Below are positions 6,771 through 12,667 of a stretch of DNA of 12,667 nt, one piece after another. The notes beneath the pieces are model-generated. The model worked only from the letters and a program-made list of their open reading frames with translations, searched no databases and was not told where the DNA came from. The position numbers were made by a program, and so were the translations under genes. The stretch comes from Rudanella sp. (GTDB taxonomy: Bacteria > Bacteroidota > Bacteroidia > Cytophagales > Spirosomataceae), in NCBI GenBank assembly GCA_026785985.1, contig JAJAYX010000446.1, positions 1-12,667 of the forward strand, written 5' to 3'. Each line of letters starts with the position of its first letter. Position 1 is the stretch's first letter.

Positions 6771-8840
6771 TTATTTCCCGCCACCACTCCCCGCTTTATA
6801 AACCGGGTTGTCCGACTTTCCACCTGACTTCAAATAGGCCATCAGGTCGCGGAGTTCGTTGGGGTTCAAGCTGTTAATTAGGCCCGGCAGCATGATTGAA
6901 ACGGTCGAATATTTTTTCGAGGCAACGGTTGATTTCGCGACTTTACGAACCTGATCGGCAGAAAATGGATTCTGCGAAATTGTGTAGCTTGTTTTATCCT
7001 CATTCACAATCCGACCTAACACCGACTGTCCGTTTTTGAGGGTAAAAATGGTTGAAGCGTATTGGTCAGACACCGCTTTATCGGGCATCAAAATAGCTTC
7101 GAGCATGTCTTTGCTCGAGAAGCGGGTGCCAAGCTGCGTCAGGTCGGGGCCAATATCTCCGCCTTCGCCCTGCATCGAGTGGCAACGGTTACAGAGAATG
7201 GCTCCGTAAATTTGCTTGCCCTGTTCGTAGTTCAGGGCTGACCGGCCAGTGTCAACCACGGCAAGGGCGTTCTCTACTTTCCAGGATCTTCCGGGGCCTT
7301 TAGGCGTAAAATCCGTGACAATGTCGTTGCCCGATTTTGTTACTAAATCTGCCCCCGACAGTTTGTTGTAGGTCTCGAATTGCTCCTTCGGAACGTGGGC
7401 CAAAGCCAGTTTTCGGGCTTTGTCAATGAAACCGATGTAGCTGCGGCCGCCCTGATAATTAAAAGCATTAGCAAACCATTTGAAATACGTATCGCGTTGA
7501 GCCGGCGTCCAGCCGGTTTTCGCACTGCTCAACATCGTGGCATAATACGTCTGCTGGGCGGGGGGCAGTTTTTCGAGCATCCTGGCAATGTCGAGGCCAT
7601 ATTGTGGGTTCCGCAAGATCAGGTCGCTTGAGGCCGTAACGGTTTCCCCACCAACGGCCCCCTGTCCACCTTCATTTTTGAGAGCCAGCAGTGTCAACGT
7701 TTTGTCAATTGTGCCGGGTGCTTCCATCGACACTAACAATCGGCTGTAGAAGCGGTTAAGATCGGCGGTTTTGGCCGGATAACGTGGACTCAGCATTGCA
7801 ATGACAGCCTCGCGGCCGGGGCCTTCGGGAAGGCCCATTCGTGTTGACACTAATTCGATAGCCCGCAATACGGCAAGTTCCTGCTCCTCGTTCATGCCGT
7901 TCATCTTTATGCCCGTCAATGCTTTCAACATCTGGGGTTTCAGCGATTTATCGCCGTGATGAGCCAAGGCGAACATGGCTTGGGGAAGTCGCACGGGGTC
8001 GGTTTCGGCGAGGGCACGGGCCTGCCATTGGCTCACGGGCTGATGCTCTACGGCAATTCGGGCGGCATAGCGCACAAACCGATCCGGGTGGTTCAGGTGG
8101 GGCCAGGCAGCATCGACTGCTGCCGGGTTCGCTCCTGTATGATATTGTTCTAACTGAGTGCGGAGTTTGTGTTCCGGTGTAATCACCGGAGCCGTTTTCG
8201 ATAGAGCTGTTGACTCCGAGCCACCATACGTAACGCGGTATAGATCAGATTCCAACCGACGGCCACCCGTCAGAAAATACATCGACCCATCGGGACCAAC
8301 TACGCCATCGGTGAGGGGTAGGGGAGACCCCGAAATGAATTCTTCGGCGGTTGCTTTGTAGGAGGCTCCCTGCGGTTGCAGATGCACGGCATACATAATG
8401 CCGAAACTCCAGTCGAAGGCATAAATCGCTTTCTGGTATTTTTGCGGGAACCGGGCGTTCAGGGCGTTGAAAACTCCCGTGGGAGATCCCTGACCCATAT
8501 TCAGCACGGCAGGCAAACAGTCGGCGTAGGCGGGCGACCAGTTAGAGGCCGCCGTGCGCCAACCGAATTCGGCTCCGCTCGTCACGTGGCAAATACGGGT
8601 GGGCTTGTACCAGGGAAGTCCAAAATCCCACTCCATGTCGGAGTCATAACCAAAAATATCGCCCGCATCGTTAAACGCAAAATCAAAAGTGTTGCGGAAA
8701 CCCGCGCCCATCAACTCCCATTTTTTTCCTTCTGGATCGAGTTTGGCCAACCAGCCGCCCGGTGCCATGCGGTCTGTGGCGTGGCCGCGCGGGTCTTTAA
8801 TGGCCGGGAACAGGTTATCTTCCTGCCAAACCCGTGGCAA
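6771..8840 (-). CDS. C-terminal fragment of PVC-type CxxCH heme-binding protein (no start of its own)
   Basis: This open frame (about 689 residues from a TTG at 8838-8840) continues in the same frame as the fragment at 8853-9476. The first 210 residues complete a beta-propeller of the membrane-bound dehydrogenase type, with RMAPGGWLAKLDPEG, YDSDMEWDFGLPWY, ICHVTSGAEFGWR and DGVVGPDGSMYFLTGGRR. A helical, probably HEAT-like region follows (about 220-530). The last 150 residues are the cytochrome-like 'putative heme-binding domain': CNRCH at 550-554 and a likely axial Met at 650 in SIMLPGLINSL. There is no signal peptide, so if made alone it could not reach the periplasm or receive heme c. TTG at 8838 is merely the first permitted start in the frame; homologous sequence runs straight through it (YRLPRVWQEDNLFP). 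Independent expression is doubtful. Confidence 0.8.
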   Translation of the reverse strand: MPRVWQEDNLFPAIKDPRGHATDRMAPGGWLAKLDPEGKKWELMGAGFRNTFDFAFNDAGDIFGYDSDMEWDFGLPWYKPTRICHVTSGAEFGWRTAASNWSPAYADCLPAVLNMGQGSPTGVFNALNARFPQKYQKAIYAFDWSFGIMYAVHLQPQGASYKATAEEFISGSPLPLTDGVVGPDGSMYFLTGGRRLESDLYRVTYGGSESTALSKTAPVITPEHKLRTQLEQYHTGANPAAVDAAWPHLNHPDRFVRYAARIAVEHQPVSQWQARALAETDPVRLPQAMFALAHHGDKSLKPQMLKALTGIKMNGMNEEQELAVLRAIELVSTRMGLPEGPGREAVIAMLSPRYPAKTADLNRFYSRLLVSMEAPGTIDKTLTLLALKNEGGQGAVGGETVTASSDLILRNPQYGLDIARMLEKLPPAQQTYYATMLSSAKTGWTPAQRDTYFKWFANAFNYQGGRSYIGFIDKARKLALAHVPKEQFETYNKLSGADLVTKSGNDIVTDFTPKGPGRSWKVENALAVVDTGRSALNYEQGKQIYGAILCNRCHSMQGEGGDIGPDLTQLGTRFSSKDMLEAILMPDKAVSDQYASTIFTLKNGQSVLGRIVNEDKTSYTISQNPFSADQVRKVAKSTVASKKYSTVSIMLPGLINSLNPNELRDLMAYLKSGGKSDNPVYKAGSGGGK

Positions 8841-8852
8841 CCGATACGCATC

Positions 8853-9476
8853 TTATTCAGGTACGTCGGTGAAGTTGCGCGACTTTACATAGAGCGACTG
8901 TTTATCAGGAGACAACACGATGCTGTGTGGGCCGTGTTCGCCTTCGCCTTTCAGTTGTTTAATCAGCGTGATCTTTTCATACTGATCGTCGCCGTTCATG
9001 TCCTGTAGGCGATAGAGGCCGCTGGTTTTTTCAAACTCCTTGTTGCCCCGGTGATTCACCATCACATACAGGCTATTGAAGGCATAGAGAAGTCCCTGAG
9101 CGTAGCCCATGCCCACTCTTTGAGCCGTGTCGCCGGGGGCGGGAGCGGGGCCAACCATCAGTTTTTCGATTTTCGGGGCCGAGCCGGAGCCAACGGGTGG
9201 CATCTCCAGGCGGTACAAAAACCCATACTGATCGGAGGTAATCATGCGACCTTTGTCGTCAAACGTCATCGACACCCACGATCCCTGTTTGTTGTCGGAC
9301 GGGCTGTAGAGGTGTTCGGCTTTGAAGCCCGACAGGAGCTTCAATTTTTCGGTCTTGGATGGGTCGACGAGTGGTCGGTTCGTGGCAGCTTCCTGCATGG
9401 TAATCCAGGAAGCACCAACCAAAACAAGCCCGGTCACGAGAGCAGCGAGCTTTATGGTATTGAGTTGAGAGAACAT
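8853..9476 (-). CDS. N-terminal fragment of PVC-type CxxCH heme-binding protein
   Basis: This 207-residue frame starts at the ATG 9474-9476 and ends at the TAA 8853-8855. Residues 8-26 form a hydrophobic segment (KLAALVTGLVLVGASWITM) that serves as a signal peptide or inner-membrane anchor. The rest is the first part of a beta-propeller, with GSWVSMTFDDKGRMITSD (65-82), GMGYAQGLLYAFNSLYVMVN (122-141), GLYRLQDMNGDDQYEKI (153-169) and GEHGPHSIVLSPD (179-191). Intact relatives continue without a break through TDVP into a Y-R-L-P-R-V-W stretch, exactly what lies after this stop. The fragment lacks the heme domain and most propeller blades and is unlikely to work alone. It follows the susD-like gene after a 186-nt gap, so it probably has its own promoter. 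Confidence 0.8.
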   Translation of the reverse strand: MFSQLNTIKLAALVTGLVLVGASWITMQEAATNRPLVDPSKTEKLKLLSGFKAEHLYSPSDNKQGSWVSMTFDDKGRMITSDQYGFLYRLEMPPVGSGSAPKIEKLMVGPAPAPGDTAQRVGMGYAQGLLYAFNSLYVMVNHRGNKEFEKTSGLYRLQDMNGDDQYEKITLIKQLKGEGEHGPHSIVLSPDKQSLYVKSRNFTDVPE

Positions 9477-9599
9477 AGAGTGTTGGCGTAACGAAAAAAG
9501 TCAATACGATGGTCAAATATTACCGAAAAGGACTCTTCCGCTTTCCTATACCTACCTATCGACTCTATTGGGGTGTTTTAGAATCTAAGCTGCGGGAAT

Positions 9600-9656
9600 T
9601 GGATCTGTACAATAGAACACCGCTGGAAAGCCAGCCCTGTCCGTTGTACAGATCCA
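9600..9656. repeat. Inverted repeat with nested hairpin downstream of the susD-like gene
   Basis: Arms 9600-9612 (TGGATCTGTACAA) and 9644-9656 are perfect 13-bp reverse complements. The 31-nt loop holds a second hairpin, GCTGG-AAAG-CCAGC (9622-9635). It starts 6 nt past the susD-like stop, so it could end or stabilise the susCD mRNA. In the minus-strand direction no U-run follows; in the plus direction ATTTTACTT follows. An intrinsic terminator for susCD is therefore only a possibility. Confidence 0.65.
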
Positions 9657-9662
9657 TTTTAC

Positions 9663-11171
9663 TTAAAAATGCGGAGTCAACGCAGACTCTTCTGCCGGCA
9701 ATGGGTAATAGATGTCCAGATTGGTGAAGGCATTGGGTGGCGGCACAGCCCCGGCCGGGAAATAATGGGCCTGGGGGTTAGCCTTGACCCGGTTGCCATG
9801 AGCCGTAATTATTGCGTTCACCCGTCCTGTACGCACCAGATCGAACCACCGTTTATTCTCAAACGCCAGCTCCACGCGCCGTTCCTGATAGATGGCTGTT
9901 CGCAGAGTCGCCTGTGACGTAGCGGTGATAGCGGGCAAACCGACCCGCGCCCGCACCTGGTTCAGAAGCGGAATGGCGTCACCGGTTTTGCCCTGCTCCA
10001 TGAGGCTCTCGGCCAGAAACAGTAACACCTCAGCGTAGCGATAGACCGGCCAGTTTTGTCCCGGGTTCTGGTGCTGTGCGTGGGGGCGGGCGTATTTTTT
10101 GATGTATGGATACCGCTTATTGTCGCGCAGACTTTGGCTTAGTGTCACATAACCGATTGAAATGTCCAGCCGCCGGTCGCCGGGTTCGTAGGCCGCAATC
10201 ATATCCGGCGTTGGAATGTTGTTGTTCTCGCCCGACAGTGGTTGCGGGTTCACCGTACCCGTAATTGGGGACAACTCAGCCGCTGTGATGGGCGTTGGCA
10301 CAAACTGGTAAATTTGGTTGCCGTTGAGACCGGCGGCTCCTTCGAGGTACTGCACCTCAAAGACCGATTCAGCGTTGTTTTTGTTGGCACCTGTAAACGT
10401 GAAGGCATCGTTATAGTCGGGCAAGAGCCGATACGTATCGTTGGTCACTATGTCGCGCAGCAGGGTTTCGGCATCGGTCCATTTCTTCTGAAACATATAC
10501 ACGTCGGCAAGCAGCATCTTCGCGGCTCCCGATGTAGCGCGTCCCGCTTCCTGGGTGGCTTTGTTGGGCAGCAGTTTAGCGGCTTCCGATACGTCTTTGA
10601 TGATCTGAGCATAGACTTGATCGACCGTTGACAGCGGCAAGGCTGCATCTTCGCGGCCCGTTACCGGAACCAGGTGCAGCGGCACTTTTCCGAAATACCG
10701 AACCAACTCAAAGTAACCAAACGCCCGCAGAAACAGAGCCTGCCCCTTGAGGTTATTTTTCGGGGCCGCGTCGAACTGCGCGTTGTCGATCAGTGCCAAG
10801 ATCTGATTCGTGCGGGCAATAATCTGGTAGTCTAACCGGAACTGTTGCAGGACGTTGTTGTTGGCCGTAACGCCGTTGGCAGCCGGCACGGCAAAGTCAG
10901 CGATGTTCTGGGTGTTGTCAACGGCCCCAAACAGAACATTACGGGCGTAGTACGTATTGTCGGAGTGCATTTCCCCTAACACCCAGGCCCGCTGATTGTA
11001 AATAGGGCGTAGTGGCACGTAGGCCGCACTGACAGCCTGCTGAAAATCGGCCTGTGTCGTAAAGAATGTAGCTGAGCTAAGGGCCGTTTCGGGAACAACG
11101 GTCAGGAAATCTTTTTCGCAACCAGTCAGCGAGAGAGCCAGAAGGCAGGTAGTTATAAGTTTGAGTTTCAT
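9663..11171 (-). CDS. SusD/RagB family nutrient-binding outer-membrane lipoprotein
   Basis: This 502-residue lipoprotein is the surface glycan-binding partner that caps the SusC-like transporter encoded just upstream. MKLKLITTCLLALSLTGC is a clear signal with lipobox L-T-G-Cys18; the acidic residues right after it (EKD) fit export to the cell surface. The start is the ATG at 11169-11171; an in-frame ATG at 11246 would put 25 polar residues before the signal and would overlap the SusC gene, so it was rejected. SusD hallmarks include the N-terminal DFLTVVPETALSSATFF (21-37), TPR-like helices with GQALFLRAFGYFELVRYFG (143-161), NWPVYRYAEVLLFLAES (373-389) and the C-terminal ERRVELAFENKRWFDLVRTG (430-449). 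The length is normal for the family. The ligand is probably an oligosaccharide or glycoside but cannot be named from sequence. Confidence 0.96.
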   Translation of the reverse strand: MKLKLITTCLLALSLTGCEKDFLTVVPETALSSATFFTTQADFQQAVSAAYVPLRPIYNQRAWVLGEMHSDNTYYARNVLFGAVDNTQNIADFAVPAANGVTANNNVLQQFRLDYQIIARTNQILALIDNAQFDAAPKNNLKGQALFLRAFGYFELVRYFGKVPLHLVPVTGREDAALPLSTVDQVYAQIIKDVSEAAKLLPNKATQEAGRATSGAAKMLLADVYMFQKKWTDAETLLRDIVTNDTYRLLPDYNDAFTFTGANKNNAESVFEVQYLEGAAGLNGNQIYQFVPTPITAAELSPITGTVNPQPLSGENNNIPTPDMIAAYEPGDRRLDISIGYVTLSQSLRDNKRYPYIKKYARPHAQHQNPGQNWPVYRYAEVLLFLAESLMEQGKTGDAIPLLNQVRARVGLPAITATSQATLRTAIYQERRVELAFENKRWFDLVRTGRVNAIITAHGNRVKANPQAHYFPAGAVPPPNAFTNLDIYYPLPAEESALTPHF

Positions 11172-11184
11172 CAGAGCCGATAGG

Positions 11185-12667
11185 TTAAAAGTTGAAGTTA
11201 ACACCGAGGGTATAGGTGCGCGGAACTGGGTAGTTCGACAGGTCAACCCCCGGACTCAGGTTGCCGCCATCGCCCTGACCATTACCCTGTGCGCTGGTTT
11301 CGGGGTTTGGCCCGCCCCAGTACTTTGTGAAGACATACGCCTGTTGTACCGACGCATAGATCCGAGCCGACTTAAAGAATCGCTTCACGTCGCCGAAGCT
11401 ATAACCCAGTGTGATGTTGCGGATGGTGAAATAAGACGCATCGGCAACAAAGTGGCTGCTGGGCCAGTCGCGCTCGATACCCGTGAAGTTGCCCCCGCCA
11501 TTGGTTACACCGTACATACCCGCGCCCGGCGAAATCACCCGGCCATCAGGAGCCACCCGAAAGCGGTCTTTCACGCCCTCCACCATATTAAACACGCCGT
11601 CGAGGTTGGCTGTGCTGTACAGGTGACGCACCCACAACTGATTGCCATGCGAGCCGGAACCTACCACCGAGAAGTCCCAATTGCCGTAGCTTAGGTTGTT
11701 CGTAATGCCATAAACAAACTTCGGAAAGGGGTTGCCGATAATGGCGCGGTCGTCGCGGTCACCCCCGAAGGTAACCACGCCATCGCCATTCACATCGCGG
11801 AGCTTGATCGTACCCACCGCCGAGCGGCCCGGAATAATGGGCGAATTTTTCAACTCATCAGCATTCATGTAGAAGCCGTCTTTGACCATTCCGTAGAACT
11901 GCCCGAACGGTTGCCCTACCTGTGTGATGTGGAAGCTGCCATAAACCCGGTCGATGCCCGGTGCGAGCGACACTACCTGATTGCGGTTAAACGAGATGTT
12001 GGCGTTGGTAGTCCATTTCAGTTTGCCGGTGGTGTTGAGGCTGTTAACAGAAAACTCGTGTCCCCAGAACTTAATCTCACCGATGTTGTCGTTGAAGCTG
12101 CCAAAACCGGCTTCCTGCGGAATTTGCACGGCATAGAGCAAGTTGGTAGTCCGTTTGGTAAAGAAGTCGTAAGTGAACTGAATCCGGTCGTTGAGCAGGC
12201 CCAGATCAAGGCCTATATCTAACTGATTGGTGGTTTCCCAACCCAGATTTGGGTTGGCCAATGACGTAACCACCGCGCCCGTAGCCACCGTGTTGCCAAA
12301 AGCAGCGTTGACGGTATTGTTCACTAAGGCATATTGGGTGTAGTCACCGATGTTGTTGTTACCGATGATGCCGTAGCTGGCCCGCAGTTTGGCGAACGAG
12401 ACAGCAGGTATCGACTTCATGAAGTTTTCGTCAGACACCACCCAGCCTGCCGAAACCGAAGGGAACGTACCCCAGCGGTTATTGACCCCGAACCGGCTCG
12501 ACCCATCGGTACGAATGGCCGCTGTGAATAGGTACTTGCCTTTGTAGTTGTACGTCAACCGCGACAGATATGAAGTCAGTGCCCACTCGTTCACACCATT
12601 AATTGTGCCCCCCCGGTTAATATTCAATGCGGCCTGAATAGTTGGTAGCCGGTCGTCGGCATACGTA
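11185..12667 (-). CDS. SusC/RagA family TonB-dependent outer-membrane transporter (N-terminus cut by window edge)
   Basis: The visible 493 residues are the C-terminal half of a SusC-like transporter, a family of about 1000 residues; the plug domain, TonB box and signal peptide lie outside the window. The frame is open to the right edge (TYADDRLPTIQAALNINRGG precedes the first possible internal start), so the TTG at 12625-12627 is not the start. The sequence is made of outer-membrane beta-barrel strands with family motifs: YLFTAAIRTDGSSRFG, RWGTFPSVSAGWVVSDENF, LRASYGIIGNNNIGDYTQY, IKLRDVNGDGVVTFGGDRD and SYFTIRNITLGYSF. It ends in a phenylalanine (VNFNF), as expected for assembly by the BAM complex. 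Its stop is 13 nt from the SusD start, the standard paired arrangement. It imports a substrate captured by the SusD partner, using energy from TonB-ExbBD. Confidence 0.96.
   Translation of the reverse strand, partial: TYADDRLPTIQAALNINRGGTINGVNEWALTSYLSRLTYNYKGKYLFTAAIRTDGSSRFGVNNRWGTFPSVSAGWVVSDENFMKSIPAVSFAKLRASYGIIGNNNIGDYTQYALVNNTVNAAFGNTVATGAVVTSLANPNLGWETTNQLDIGLDLGLLNDRIQFTYDFFTKRTTNLLYAVQIPQEAGFGSFNDNIGEIKFWGHEFSVNSLNTTGKLKWTTNANISFNRNQVVSLAPGIDRVYGSFHITQVGQPFGQFYGMVKDGFYMNADELKNSPIIPGRSAVGTIKLRDVNGDGVVTFGGDRDDRAIIGNPFPKFVYGITNNLSYGNWDFSVVGSGSHGNQLWVRHLYSTANLDGVFNMVEGVKDRFRVAPDGRVISPGAGMYGVTNGGGNFTGIERDWPSSHFVADASYFTIRNITLGYSFGDVKRFFKSARIYASVQQAYVFTKYWGGPNPETSAQGNGQGDGGNLSPGVDLSNYPVPRTYTLGVNFNF

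Larger units (their letters stand above)
6771..9476 (-). pseudogene. PVC-type beta-propeller/cytochrome c protein interrupted by one in-frame TAA
   Basis: Read as one gene, 6771-9476 encodes 901 codons before the terminal TAA, including one internal TAA at codon 208 (8853-8855). The text around it is TDVPE-stop-DAYRLPRVW, and both sides lie in one frame, so this is a nonsense change or a whole-codon change rather than a frameshift. The intact protein would be an exported, membrane-anchored c-type cytochrome with an N-terminal propeller, the architecture often called a membrane-bound dehydrogenase domain plus heme-binding domain. Its likely role is periplasmic electron transfer from oxidation of a sugar or related compound. 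A sequencing error at one base, or stop-codon readthrough, are alternatives to true inactivation. The long downstream frame shows no other damage, which argues for a recent mutation or an error. Confidence 0.8.

Noticed and set aside
8838..8840. TTG as a genuine start of a separate second heme-protein gene.
   Set aside because: The frame upstream reads DAYRL directly after the internal TAA and continues the family sequence. There is no signal peptide, although the heme domain must be exported.
8841..8855. Frameshift as the cause of the split heme-protein gene.
   Set aside because: Both fragments are in the identical frame with only four codons between the stop and the called second start, so an indel that shifts frame is excluded.
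9514..9522. TAATATTTG on the minus strand, 37 nt before the ATG of the heme-protein gene, resembling a Bacteroidota -7 element (TAnnTTTG).
   Set aside because: The spacing within the motif is off by one base, and no TTTG-type -33 element lies at the right distance, so it is too weak to list as a promoter.
11172..11246. Upstream in-frame ATG for the susD-like gene, adding 25 residues.
   Set aside because: It would overlap the susC-like gene and place polar residues ahead of a clean lipoprotein signal peptide that begins at the ATG at 11171.
12625..12627. TTG as a start codon for the susC-like gene.
   Set aside because: The same frame stays open and SusC-like to the window edge at 12667, so the gene is simply cut by the edge.

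Overview
The window looks like chromosomal DNA of a Bacteroidota, most likely a Cytophagales member of the Spirosoma/Rudanella/Larkinella type. The reasons are a SusC/SusD (RagA/RagB) pair, lipoprotein signal peptides of Bacteroidota style, a DUF1080 lipoprotein, a CxxCH protein with a 'putative heme-binding domain', moderately high GC, and weak or absent Shine-Dalgarno sequences. The species cannot be fixed from the sequence alone.

Every supportable gene is on the minus strand, so the window reads right to left. (1) 12667-9663: the C-terminal half of a SusC-like TonB-dependent outer-membrane transporter (cut by the right edge) and its SusD-like surface lipoprotein, 13 nt apart. A 13-bp inverted repeat follows. 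(2) 9476-6771: one gene for a PVC-type beta-propeller/cytochrome c protein, broken in two by a single in-frame TAA (8853-8855). (3) 6769-6681: two back-to-back hairpins filling the gap, resembling an intergenic REP-like element. (4) 6592-1: a tight run of six genes. In order: DUF1080 lipoprotein, DUF4432 aldose-1-epimerase-like protein (4-nt GTGA overlap), phosphomannose-isomerase-like cupin (15-nt gap), xylose-isomerase-like TIM barrel (45-nt gap with a perfect 10-bp hairpin), Gfo/Idh/MocA oxidoreductase (1-nt overlap) and an RbsA-type sugar ABC importer ATPase (2-nt gap), which runs off the left edge.

Functionally this is a carbohydrate uptake and catabolism island with no recognisable glycoside hydrolase in view. 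SusCD would take an oligosaccharide or glycoside across the outer membrane. The DUF1080, Gfo/Idh and TIM-barrel proteins are the families known from oxidative 'via 3-keto' glycoside cleavage. The DUF4432 and cupin proteins would handle anomers or isomers of the released sugar, and the RbsA-type importer would carry a monosaccharide across the inner membrane. The substrate is not determinable here. The pathway assignment is inference from family co-occurrence.

No tRNA, rRNA, CRISPR array, transposase or regulator gene was seen. No gene-free stretch exceeds 300 bases; the two largest gaps (9477-9662 and 6593-6770) hold inverted repeats and presumably promoters, none of which I could define confidently.
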